Shown here piece by piece: positions 17,226 through 25,161 of a DNA stretch of 64,000 nt (positions are counted from its first letter, which is position 1; each line of letters begins with the position of its first letter). The position numbers and the translations under genes are program-made. The notes beneath the pieces are model-generated. The model did no database searches, had not been told where the DNA came from, and was given only the letters and a program-made list of their open reading frames with translations. The DNA is from Clostridia bacterium (GTDB lineage: Bacteria; Bacillota; Clostridia; Christensenellales; DTU072), in contig JAFQOO010000002.1 in the NCBI GenBank assembly GCA_017403145.1, positions 64,408 through 128,407 on the forward strand. The letters run 5' to 3'.

Positions 17226-18770
17226 TTAAATTTTCCCAGATTTTACTGCTTCAAAGTCTGCTTCGATTTCGGGAGAGGGCTTTTTGGTTAGTAGTGAAAC
17301 TACTACGATAAGAATGGTAGAGAATATGAAAGCAGGTAGAAGCTCGTAAATAGCAAAAACGCCACCAAGATTACTGATTACAAGTTTCCAAAGGAATACC
17401 ATTCCTGCACCGCCGACCATACCTGCGATAGCGCCGGCTCTTGTAGTTCTCTTCCAGAATAGAGAGAAGAGCATAATAGGACCAAAGGTTGCGCCGAAGC
17501 CCGCCCAAGCAAAGGAAACGATTTTGAAGATTACGCTATCTTTATCAAGTGCGATAACTGCGGCAATAACAGCGATAATACAAAGCGTAAGTCTAGAAAC
17601 CCACATAACCTGTTTATCGGTAGCATTTTTCTTAAAAATGCCTTGGAATATGTTTTTCGATACGGAGGAAGCTGCAATCAGTAGGTACGAGTCGGAAGAA
17701 CTGATTGTTGCGGCAAGGATACCTGCCATAACGAAACCGGCGATAATGGGTGGGAAGAAACTAGTTGAGAGTTTGATGAAAATATTTTCCGAATCGGCAT
17801 TGGTTAGGAATTCATTTGGGAAAAGTTTTCTACCCATAATACCAATGAAGACTGCGATAGCAAGAGAAATTATTACCCAAACCATAGCTATTCTTCTTGA
17901 TGCGCCTAATTCACTTTCTTTGCGAATAGCCATAAAGCGAAGGAGCACTTGGGGCATACCAAAGTAGCCAAGTCCCCAAGCAAGCATAGAGAAGATAGAA
18001 AGAACGCTATAAGGTTTAGCTTCTCCCCAAACGACAGCGTTACCGGCTTCATTAACGCCGGGATTTGCTAAGCCAAAGAAATCCAAAAATCCGGGGATAC
18101 TATTTGCATTATCTATGATAGCACCAAAACCACCTGCTTTTATAGTACCAATAATTATTACTACCGCCAAAGCTATTATCATAACTATGCTTTGCATAAA
18201 GTCCGAAGCACTCTCTGCAAGGAAGCCACCGACCAACGTGTAGAGAATTACGAACAATGCGCCAAGTAACATCATCCATTCGTATGAGAGTCCAAAGAGT
18301 GAAGAGAAGAGTTTACCACAAGTTACGAAACAGCTAGCAGCATAAACCGTAAAGAAAATAAGAATAAAGATAGATGCGATAAACATTATAATCTTATTTT
18401 TCTCGTGGAAACGATTGGAGAAGAATTCGGGAAGGGTTATCGAGTTATTAGCTCTAATACTATATCTACGAAGTCTTTTTGAAACTATAAGCCAATTTAG
18501 ATAGGTACCAATTGCTAGACCGATTGCAGTCCAAACAGCATCGGCAAGACCGCACCAATATGCAAGACCGGGAAGCCCCATAAGTAGCCAACCACTCATA
18601 TCGGAAGCTTCCGCACTCATTGCGGTTACCCACGGGCCGAATGAACGTCCACCCAAGAAATACTCTTCGGAGCTTTTATTTGCTCTTTTGGCATAGAAAA
18701 ATCCAATTCCTAAAACAGCGAGCATATAAACTATCATAGCAATCAAAATTTGAATTTGGTCTGAAGACAT
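17226..18770 (-). CDS. putP: sodium/proline symporter
   Basis: The 514-residue protein is a sodium:solute symporter (SSS) with about 13 membrane helices. The N-terminal GGRSFGPWVTAMSAEASDMSGW and the segment LPEFFSNRF match PutP closely. Sodium-site residues are expected in helix 1 (Ala/Met-Ser region) and the distal ISSSDSYLL near 360, which is present. It should import proline with Na+. It has its own promoter and terminator and no proline-catabolic genes nearby, so uptake for osmoprotection or Stickland-type use are both possible. Confidence 0.92.
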   Translation of the reverse strand: MSSDQIQILIAMIVYMLAVLGIGFFYAKRANKSSEEYFLGGRSFGPWVTAMSAEASDMSGWLLMGLPGLAYWCGLADAVWTAIGLAIGTYLNWLIVSKRLRRYSIRANNSITLPEFFSNRFHEKNKIIMFIASIFILIFFTVYAASCFVTCGKLFSSLFGLSYEWMMLLGALFVILYTLVGGFLAESASDFMQSIVMIIALAVVIIIGTIKAGGFGAIIDNANSIPGFLDFFGLANPGVNEAGNAVVWGEAKPYSVLSIFSMLAWGLGYFGMPQVLLRFMAIRKESELGASRRIAMVWVIISLAIAVFIGIMGRKLFPNEFLTNADSENIFIKLSTSFFPPIIAGFVMAGILAATISSSDSYLLIAASSVSKNIFQGIFKKNATDKQVMWVSRLTLCIIAVIAAVIALDKDSVIFKIVSFAWAGFGATFGPIMLFSLFWKRTTRAGAIAGMVGGAGMVFLWKLVISNLGGVFAIYELLPAFIFSTILIVVVSLLTKKPSPEIEADFEAVKSGKI

Positions 18771-18813
18771 AGTATTTCTCCTTTAAGTAAACGTAAAAAT
18801 ATAATATTTTAAT

Positions 18814-18842
18814 ATAATATCATATATCACTTACATATTCAA
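18814..18842 (-). promoter_or_regulatory. sigma-A promoter of putP
   Basis: On the minus strand TTGAAT (18837-18842) and TATTAT (18814-18819) with a 17-bp spacer. Confidence 0.7.
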
Positions 18843-18872
18843 GACGTATATTAAAAATACATCTTACAAAAT

Positions 18873-19052
18873 AGTGGGGCAGGCAGTGGAGATAAGCCGG
18901 GAATAAAATCATCTCTCAAAGACTCTTAAGGTAGAACTCTTACTGAAGCCCAAGCAAAATTCTTTGCCGATAGCGGGGTTAGAGATGAGCAAGGCAATTT
19001 GCTTGTTGTTTATCATTACAACAAAAAAGCAACACATTTCTTCTTCGACTGA
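18873..19052 (+). pseudogene. remnant of a phage/mobile-element polypeptide
   Basis: In one frame this stretch reads a Gly/Ser linker, one internal stop (18927-18929), then TLTEAQAKFFADSGVRDEQG and LLVVYHYNKKATHFFFD before a stop at 19050. The phrase VRDExGNLLVVYHxT is a hallmark of a domain found in very large phage and conjugative-element proteins (MuF/toxin-like C-terminal regions). There is no start codon, no ribosome-binding site and no gene around it. I read it as a decayed fragment left by an old insertion. The remaining bases of the 387-bp gap between putP and the AraC gene hold only the putP promoter. Confidence 0.6.
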
Positions 19053-19157
19053 TGATAATCCCCAGCCTTCACGTCCGAAACGATAAGAAGTATGAACGTT
19101 GCTTATATCTTTATAATACCCAGTTCAACCAAAAATGTAAACGATTGTGAAGGATTA

Positions 19158-19901
19158 TTATTTGATTGTATGCGCAAATTGATTTGGGGTTATTCCACAA
19201 TATTTTTTGAAACATTGTATAAAGTGAGTTTGTGAACAAAAACCCAATGAGTATGCGATTATATTTTGTGGAGTGTTGCTACGTAACAAAGATTTGGCTT
19301 CTTCAATTTTTTTGGACATTATATAGTCGGTTATGGCTGTTCCGGTTTCCTTTTTGAACTTTCTAGGTAGCCAAGACTTGCTATATCCCATAGCAGTAGC
19401 AATATTTTCTATCGTTAGCTTTTCGTGCAGATGCTTGTCGATATAGTTTATGCAAGTGTGAATTTCTTTTGAGTAAGTAGGGTGGGAGTACTCTTTTACG
19501 GACTTGGTAATTTTGATAAAAACGGTTATTAGGTAATCAACTATTTCCTCGGGTTTTGTCATTTTGTCTATTTTAATGATAAACGAGTCTGCCAAATTAT
19601 AAGCCATCATTTCGTCCAATCCACCTTGTATTGCGTATCTTGTACCAAGTGTAATGCAACAAACAGCCCAGTATTGTATTTGTCTTAAAGAATCGTTGGA
19701 TAGTCTACCTATAACAATTCCATCTTTTATAAAGTTATCTATACTATTTTTAACCTTTTCTACGTCTCCCGCTTGTACTAACGAATAAAAGGCGGTTTCT
19801 ACCATATAAGGAGTATGAGTAACACAAGTTTCGCGTTGCTCAAAAATGGGGTTGTTAGTTGGCGGTAAAATATTGATGCTTACGAGTTTATTAGTTTCCA
19901 T
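19158..19901 (-). CDS. AraC-family transcriptional regulator
   Basis: The 247-residue protein has a C-terminal AraC/XylS DNA-binding domain (about 142-245) with both helix-turn-helix units: IENIATAMGYSKSWLPRKFK, then PQNIIAYSLGFCSQTHFIQC with the family signature F-x-K-x-x-G-x-TPNQF. The N-terminal 135 residues are helical and do not look like a cupin sugar-binding domain; they resemble the all-helical sensor region of regulators linked to transporters. It is encoded alone and divergent from the phosphotransferase gene at 20064. Its target is unknown. Confidence 0.85.
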   Translation of the reverse strand: METNKLVSINILPPTNNPIFEQRETCVTHTPYMVETAFYSLVQAGDVEKVKNSIDNFIKDGIVIGRLSNDSLRQIQYWAVCCITLGTRYAIQGGLDEMMAYNLADSFIIKIDKMTKPEEIVDYLITVFIKITKSVKEYSHPTYSKEIHTCINYIDKHLHEKLTIENIATAMGYSKSWLPRKFKKETGTAITDYIMSKKIEEAKSLLRSNTPQNIIAYSLGFCSQTHFIQCFKKYCGITPNQFAHTIK

Positions 19902-20063
19902 AACGTTATTTTATCATAATTATTTGCTGATTACAACATTAAAATGATATGGGCGACAGAATTATGATATAACGACAAAGATATTGGCATTAAACTAAGA
20001 CTACAAACCACAAGAACTTTATTATTCAATCTAAAAATTCAATCTAAAAAAGGAGAAATAACT

Positions 20064-20945
20064 ATGCAATACAATTACGATGCAGTTGTTCAAGCCTTAA
20101 ACGCAAAGATTGTCAGCACTAAATATCTTGGTGGTGGTAGCTTTGGCAAAGTTTTTAAGGCCACTCTAGATGATGGTAGAGTAGTTGCCATCAAAAATTA
20201 TTCTAGGAAAGATTTGAGTGAAACAGAGGCAAAAACGTTGAAAATTCTTGCCGAGTACACGAGTGTAAAGGTACCGGAGGTTTATTACTATAACGAAGAC
20301 TTGTTGGTTATGGAGTTCTTAAAAGGGCAAAACCTTTTACACCCAAAGTTTATTTTTAAATCAAAATCAAAGAAGAAAGCACTTGCAAAAGAGATTATAG
20401 ATGGTATTTTAGGTTGGGAAAATGCTACAAATGAGAAATTTGGTTATTTAGAGGATGCGAAATATGATACTTGGTCGGAGTGTTTTGAAGAGTTAAAACT
20501 AAAGCCAGCGATAGAATATATGAATAAACTATACGCAAACGGTAAGTTTAACAAAAAACATTATGCGTTAATTAACAAAGCAATTGAAAAATACAAAGCC
20601 ATTAAAAACGAACCCCAAAAACCCGTTTTATGTCACGGTGATATAAACATAATGAACATTATGGTTGAACCTAAAACCTTTAGGCTAGTTGGATTTATAG
20701 ACCCATATCAGCCGATATACGCAGATTATGCTTATGGTCTTTATCCTTTGGTAAATATGTGGGGAAACGTATATTATCTTTATGAAACTTACAAAGAAAT
20801 AACAAACAACACTGATGGAAAATTGGATTTCAAGGTTGTTTTTTATGGACTAATAAACGAGATTATGTTTATACCCGAAAGCGGTATAGATTTTCCACCT
20901 TGGTATCAACTTTGGATGAGAAGATTTAAAAAATGTAAATTCTAA
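20064..20945 (+). CDS. aminoglycoside phosphotransferase (APH)-like kinase
   Basis: The 293-residue protein has a protein-kinase-like fold of the APH/choline/fructosamine kinase group. A glycine-rich loop YLGGGSFGKVFKA lies near residue 19, an invariant-type Lys in VAIKNY near 44, the catalytic loop CHGDINIMNIM near 192 and the metal-binding Asp in GFIDPYQP near 212. The substrate is likely a small amine or sugar rather than protein. A clear ribosome-binding site (aaggag) precedes the ATG and a terminator follows, so it is a single-gene unit divergent from the AraC regulator. Resistance function cannot be inferred. Confidence 0.8.
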   Translation: MQYNYDAVVQALNAKIVSTKYLGGGSFGKVFKATLDDGRVVAIKNYSRKDLSETEAKTLKILAEYTSVKVPEVYYYNEDLLVMEFLKGQNLLHPKFIFKSKSKKKALAKEIIDGILGWENATNEKFGYLEDAKYDTWSECFEELKLKPAIEYMNKLYANGKFNKKHYALINKAIEKYKAIKNEPQKPVLCHGDINIMNIMVEPKTFRLVGFIDPYQPIYADYAYGLYPLVNMWGNVYYLYETYKEITNNTDGKLDFKVVFYGLINEIMFIPESGIDFPPWYQLWMRRFKKCKF

Positions 20946-20951
20946 AGAATA

Positions 20952-20993
20952 AAGCCCTAATAGAGTATTTTAACAAGACTATTAGGGCTTTTA
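20952..20993 (+). terminator. rho-independent terminator
   Basis: Stem aagccctaatag (20952-20963) / ctattagggctt (20979-20990), then TTTT. Confidence 0.85.
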
Positions 20994-21009
20994 ATTATCT
21001 AAAAGAAAA

Positions 21010-21044
21010 GACAGTAGCGAATTGATTCTGGGTTCGCTACTGTC
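21010..21044. repeat. strong 12-bp inverted repeat
   Basis: gacagtagcgaa (21010-21021) pairs perfectly with ttcgctactgtc (21033-21044). No T run follows, so it is not a standard terminator. Five bases beyond it is TGGCGGAAA (21050-21058), which matches the 3' end of tRNA-Ser at 31524. Confidence 0.6.
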
Positions 21045-21185
21045 TCACTTGGCGGAAAATATTGAATGTAAAACTGTTTTTTAGGTGTTTTCTGTCACAC
21101 TTTTGATTTTTGCTGTGTCGCTCAAAATTGCTTATTGATATAATAAATAATTTATGTTACTATTTTAATATAGTAGGAGAGTATT

Positions 21186-21995
21186 ATGTTTAAGCATTTA
21201 CAAGAGATTGATTATAAATTATATGAGCGCTATTTAACGTTAGAGAAAAACATTAAAGCGGGAAGTAATTCGTTTTATGATGCTTACCTTGATTTGCAAG
21301 AGCAGTTTGTAAAAGAGGTTGCTGTTTTTTGTGAATTTGATATTAAAGCAAGAGAAACATGTGGGGAACTTTTGAGAAGAGATGATATTAAAAAAATCTT
21401 TAAGGAAGTTCTTCGCGTGGACGATTTTACCTATACAAAAATGCAGGACTATACGTTAAAAGTTAACGCACATAAGCACAAGGGCGAAAAGAATATTCAA
21501 ATTGATACGATAGTTAGTTATATGAGAATTATCTATAACGCTACCAGTTTGTTTGCCGCTTATAAAAATATAGAAATCAGCGAATTTGATGCGAACTATT
21601 TTATTTCAATTTTTGGCGCTCTTGAAAAGGAAAATGCTGTACTAAAAACGGAAATGGTAAAACTCAAAGAAGAATTGTTTGTTTCCGTTGAGTCGGGTAA
21701 ATTAAAAGATAGCGATATTGTTGCTTATAAAAGTTTGCTTTCTCAATCTGAGATAGATAAACTTGATTTAGAAGAACAAAACAAAGAGTTGCATAGACAG
21801 ATTAGCAAATTAAAAGATATCAAACTTTCTTCTATGGAAGAGAAGTTAAATAAAACGATAGAGCTACTAACAGAACTTACAAGTAGTGTGGTGGAAAATA
21901 GGGCTATTTCTTATGCGGTAGGCGACACAATTTGCGGGGCTGAAAGATTTAAATCATATGTAGAAAGAGCAAAAGAGGAATTAAAAAATGATTGA
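21186..21995 (+). CDS. hypothetical coiled-coil protein
   Basis: The 269-residue cytoplasmic protein is not recognised. Residues 1-150 are helical and contain KVNAHKHKGEKN, loosely like the helix ends of DUF4145-type proteins. Residues 150-240 form a strong coiled coil rich in Lys, Glu and Leu (ALEKENAVLKTEMVKLKEE onward). The ribosome-binding site aggaga precedes the ATG. Its stop overlaps the next gene start by 8 bp, so the two are translationally coupled and probably work together. This gene opens the block that ends with the dual-HEPN gene. Confidence 0.6.
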   Translation: MFKHLQEIDYKLYERYLTLEKNIKAGSNSFYDAYLDLQEQFVKEVAVFCEFDIKARETCGELLRRDDIKKIFKEVLRVDDFTYTKMQDYTLKVNAHKHKGEKNIQIDTIVSYMRIIYNATSLFAAYKNIEISEFDANYFISIFGALEKENAVLKTEMVKLKEELFVSVESGKLKDSDIVAYKSLLSQSEIDKLDLEEQNKELHRQISKLKDIKLSSMEEKLNKTIELLTELTSSVVENRAISYAVGDTICGAERFKSYVERAKEELKND

Positions 21996-22773
21996 TAATA
22001 ATATTTTTGATAGGGTTGATGGCGTTGAATCTAAGGTGAATGACGTTTCGGCAAAAATGGATAGTTTGACGGAAAAGATAGATGGACTATTATCGGTAAA
22101 ACAAACGGCAACAACGACTCATCAAACCGAAAACCCACAAGTTGTATTAAAGAGATTTATTTCAAAAGCAAAAAAAGAATATTGTTGGCTAGGTTCAGAA
22201 GCAGATTTCCAAAAGGAAAAGAAAACAGCGCTAATACTTCTTGCTACTTTAATTGGGGCTATTGTCTTTTCAACGATTTTTACAAGCATCGCATTTGGAA
22301 TGTATAGTGCGTTTACGCTGTTTGAAAATATTTGGCTTATTATGATGTGTTTTATGTCGTTTTATTTGATGAAAGCAAAACGATTTTATGAGTGTTATGA
22401 GTTTTCATTGACGAGTTGCTTTAAGTTTGAGCCTGATGCGGACGGAGTGCTACGTATGGGTGTTCCTAATAAAAAATATAAAGTGATTTTAGTCTTAACT
22501 TGTATATCTGCCATTTGCAATATTATAGTCGCTTGGATGGAAAATAATAGTGGTATGGCATTACCCGCTACGATTTTTGAATTAGCAGTTTTTGGGTTAA
22601 GTATATTTGTATTTAATTTTAAAGCTTTAGATTTTTTCTATGGTTATTCAAATTTACGTTTTACGGGTGCAAATGAATCAACAGGGCAAAAGGTTGTTTT
22701 AATTTATGAGCCGATAATGAATAAACTTTATACGGAAGAAGATTATTTAAAGCAATTTCCGTTTTGCAAATAA
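21988..22773 (+). CDS. hypothetical membrane protein with N-terminal coiled coil
   Basis: The 261-residue protein starts with a short amphipathic coiled coil (residues 5-36, with V-x-x-K heptads), then a cytoplasmic linker, two membrane helices (about 79-101 and 107-126), a polar loop and two more helices (about 163-182 and 190-210). I recognise no family. Overlap with the upstream coiled-coil gene suggests a sensor/effector or complex of two coiled-coil proteins at the membrane. Two-gene units of this shape occur among phage-defence systems, but that is only an analogy. Confidence 0.55.
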   Translation: MIDNNIFDRVDGVESKVNDVSAKMDSLTEKIDGLLSVKQTATTTHQTENPQVVLKRFISKAKKEYCWLGSEADFQKEKKTALILLATLIGAIVFSTIFTSIAFGMYSAFTLFENIWLIMMCFMSFYLMKAKRFYECYEFSLTSCFKFEPDADGVLRMGVPNKKYKVILVLTCISAICNIIVAWMENNSGMALPATIFELAVFGLSIFVFNFKALDFFYGYSNLRFTGANESTGQKVVLIYEPIMNKLYTEEDYLKQFPFCK

Positions 22774-22804
22774 AAAACGCCCTTCCCTTATTCAGAGAAG
22801 AGCG
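22772..22804 (-). terminator. terminator of the XRE gene
   Basis: On the minus strand a stem cgctcttc / gaagggcg, including the end of the XRE coding region, is followed by TTTTTT. It lies between convergent genes. Confidence 0.65.
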
Positions 22805-23009
22805 TCAAAGCGTCTACACCAAAAAACGCTGCTATTTGCTGTATAGTATCAAGGTTTTTAATACCCTTGTTCACCCATCTTCCGATGGTGCGAACGTCAG
22901 TACCGAATTCAAAAGCGAATTCTTCTTGAGTTTTATACTTTGAGTTTTTGATAAGACGTTTTAAGTTTGCCCCAGCAACTAAGCCAAGGTCTTTGATATT
23001 TTGTTCCAT
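22788..23009 (-). CDS. small XRE-like helix-turn-helix regulator
   Basis: The 73-residue protein is little more than one helix-turn-helix domain: LKRLIKNSKYKTQEEFAFEF followed by GTDVRTIGRWVNKGI and DTIQQIAAFFGV, the five-helix pattern of Cro/C1 regulators. It has a strong ribosome-binding site (aggaggt, 7 bp from ATG). It is divergent from the dual-HEPN gene, and the shared 174-bp intergenic region holds a palindrome (23120-23134) suited to dimer binding. It is therefore the natural candidate repressor of the HEPN gene and perhaps of the nrdG/nrdD operon. Confidence 0.8.
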   Translation of the reverse strand: MEQNIKDLGLVAGANLKRLIKNSKYKTQEEFAFEFGTDVRTIGRWVNKGIKNLDTIQQIAAFFGVDALTLFSE

Positions 23010-23119
23010 AATATCTACCTCCTTTGCTTAGCTTAGGCAATGCTCCAGAGATTTCAATTAAGAACAAAGATATTATACCATAAAACAACAAAAAAATCAA
23101 TGCATAATGGTTTGTTATA

Positions 23120-23137
23120 GGACAAAAGTTGTCCTGT
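23120..23137. promoter_or_regulatory. palindromic operator-like site, copy 1
   Basis: GGACAA-aag-TTGTCC is a perfect 6-bp inverted repeat. The 17 bases gacaaaagttgtcctgt recur exactly at 25086-25102. A likely -10 box (TATAAT, 23148-23153) begins 27 bp from the start of the repeat, so a bound repressor would cover the -35 region of the dual-HEPN gene. Confidence 0.65.
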
Positions 23138-23183
23138 GAAAATAATTTATAATGTTTTAATATGTATGTAAATGGAGGTGTTT

Positions 23184-25079
23184 ATGGAACAAAAGAAAAA
23201 ATATAATATTAGGTCTTTAGATTTTCTTAATGCATCTATCGATGAGATTTATTATAGAAAAAAGCATTATATAACAGGGGTTGATTTGCTTGGTTTTAAG
23301 GGGCAAATGTCTTCATATTTTGTTCAAATAGAAAGATTATTTAGATATGTTTATTTTTCGGATATCAGTCTTGATGTTGAAAAGATAGATATAGAATTAC
23401 TAAAAAAACAGTTCCCTTTTATATATGGAAACTTTTCAAACAAGCAATTTACTATGTTTAGTGAGAAAAGCGAAAAAGTTGTAGATGGTATTACGTATTA
23501 TTTCTATTTAATAGAGCAACTTAGGAACATGAATTTGCATGCGGTTATTTCAACTAAAGTTGCTAGAATTTTCCAGGTAGAAGAATCATTTATAAGAGCG
23601 TTTCCAAGCCTTTCGGATAAATTAGTATATTCGAAATCAGGCGTGTTAACAATTGCAGGGATGTTGGCACTGCTTATGCCAATTATAGACGAAAAACGAT
23701 TAAAATATTTAATCGGATATTTGTTTCAAAATTGGGGATTTGATTTGTTTAATGTAGAATTTAAGAATAGTTGGGATGTTCAAAATAGGCTTATAGACTA
23801 TTTACAAGGGTTATTTCTAACTAATTATGAAATAGCTATTCGAAATGACCAGCCATGCGGTGATTTAATAAAAGACATTTTTGGAAGAGAATATGAAAAT
23901 CTTATTATTGAAGGAACAGATATTGTTCGTTTTCAGTTGGACCTATCAAAAAGATTAAACTCCCCCAAGTTTTCTATTGAAGGCAGATTGGAAAAGCAAG
24001 GGAGAAACTATTTCCTTACAATAGAACAAGGAAGTAACATAGGCGTTTATTTTGATGAAACTTATACTATAGAGATAAATGATATTAAACAATTTTGTGA
24101 GTTTTGTTGTATGGTGCCCACCTTTTTATCAATTGCTTATTTATATCACAACAAGATTTTTTGCTTTAATTCAAAAGCAATTAATGCAATTTCATATGAA
24201 TCATTTCAAAAGTTAAATAAAATTAAATTTTATAGAGATAAGAATATTCCCATTCTTTGTTATGGTAGCAAAAATGCAGACATAAGGGAAATCAATAAAG
24301 TATTTAGCGAATATTTATTAAAAATGTTTTTAGATTTTGAGGAAGCAATTGTATTTAATAACAATATACAAATATATGATACTTGGTCTAAATTTAGCGA
24401 TATTACTAAAGCACTTAATTTACCTCTAGAATTAAAAGATAAATTAATTTCGTGTAGAAATTTTTGTTCGCACATTGGTATGTTGGATGAGTTTAATTAC
24501 AGTACAAAAGATAGCGGGTATAAGATAACCATACCTTTTATTTGTGATACGATTTCTGAAACTTATCAATTTCTTAAAGATTCAGGCAAAAAAAAGGAAG
24601 CTTTTTGGCTAAAAACTAGTTTTCACAAATATGTGTTAAATAGCATTGTCGGAGTAAAATATAAAAGAATTTTTGAAACGTCGGTACGATTATTCAGCCA
24701 AGGCGGATATAAGGTAAAGGAAACTTGTGAAAGTATTGAAAAATCATTAGGGGCTGTTAGAAACTCTTATATTGATGCTGTATCGGAAGAATCGCTTATA
24801 AAAGCAACAAATGAAAAATTCTTTTTCTATATTCCACAATCATTATTTGAAACAAAGGAAAATAAATTTGTGTTTTCAAAATTAAATTTGATTAGAATTT
24901 GTGAAGATGATTTAGAAATAAGAGGTGGCTCTGTTGGTGTTAAAGTATTAGAGTTTTTCCAAACTCCAAAAACCAATTTAAGAAAAATATCTAAAAATGG
25001 TAAAGTAGTGCAGTTAAAATTAGTGGATGAAGTTGAAGAAGGTATTTTAACAATAAAAACATATAAAATAGAAGATTAA
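23184..25079 (+). CDS. dual-HEPN-motif protein, putative RNase effector
   Basis: I choose the ATG at 23184 because the ribosome-binding site ggagg (23174-23178) lies 5 bp before it; an ATG at 23172 would overlap that site. The 631-residue protein has two R-N-x3-H motifs: QLRNMNLHAV at 114-119 and SCRNFCSHIG at 425-430. Each lies at the end of a predicted helix, exactly as in HEPN RNase active sites. No CARF, helicase or transmembrane domain is visible; the middle (about 245-330) looks beta-rich and about 200 residues follow the second motif. Cas13 also has two HEPN sites but is longer and ends nearer its second site. Codon habits differ from neighbours. Family unknown; an RNA-cleaving defence or toxin role is inferred. 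Confidence 0.6.
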   Translation: MEQKKKYNIRSLDFLNASIDEIYYRKKHYITGVDLLGFKGQMSSYFVQIERLFRYVYFSDISLDVEKIDIELLKKQFPFIYGNFSNKQFTMFSEKSEKVVDGITYYFYLIEQLRNMNLHAVISTKVARIFQVEESFIRAFPSLSDKLVYSKSGVLTIAGMLALLMPIIDEKRLKYLIGYLFQNWGFDLFNVEFKNSWDVQNRLIDYLQGLFLTNYEIAIRNDQPCGDLIKDIFGREYENLIIEGTDIVRFQLDLSKRLNSPKFSIEGRLEKQGRNYFLTIEQGSNIGVYFDETYTIEINDIKQFCEFCCMVPTFLSIAYLYHNKIFCFNSKAINAISYESFQKLNKIKFYRDKNIPILCYGSKNADIREINKVFSEYLLKMFLDFEEAIVFNNNIQIYDTWSKFSDITKALNLPLELKDKLISCRNFCSHIGMLDEFNYSTKDSGYKITIPFICDTISETYQFLKDSGKKKEAFWLKTSFHKYVLNSIVGVKYKRIFETSVRLFSQGGYKVKETCESIEKSLGAVRNSYIDAVSEESLIKATNEKFFFYIPQSLFETKENKFVFSKLNLIRICEDDLEIRGGSVGVKVLEFFQTPKTNLRKISKNGKVVQLKLVDEVEEGILTIKTYKIED

Positions 25080-25085
25080 AAACAA

Positions 25086-25102
25086 GACAAAAGTTGTCCT
25101 GT
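25086..25102. promoter_or_regulatory. palindromic operator-like site, copy 2
   Basis: Exact 17-base repeat of the site at 23121-23137, here upstream of the conserved hypothetical/nrdG/nrdD operon. A possible -10 box TACAAT (25123-25128) begins 37 bp from the repeat start, one helical turn more than at copy 1. Confidence 0.6.
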
Positions 25103-25161
25103 TAAAAAGTTTTCACTGCTTGTACAATGTAGTCAAGAAAAGCGCAAGGAGCGAAAACGAA

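Noticed and set aside
20064..20945. Aminoglycoside resistance gene
   Set aside because: Only the general APH/fructosamine-kinase fold motifs are visible. No known resistance subfamily is recognisable and no resistance context is present.
21010..21044. Perfect inverted repeat as the end of an insertion sequence
   Set aside because: There is no transposase and no matching inverted end elsewhere. A simple hairpin is all that can be supported.
23172..23183. Earlier ATG at 23172 as start of the dual-HEPN gene
   Set aside because: It would place the ribosome-binding site ggagg inside the coding sequence, while the ATG at 23184 is correctly spaced from it.
23120..25102. Two identical 17-bp repeats around the HEPN gene as a CRISPR array for a Cas13-like effector
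   Set aside because: Only two copies almost 2 kb apart, at promoter positions of two genes. There are no short regular spacers anywhere near, so they fit operators better.
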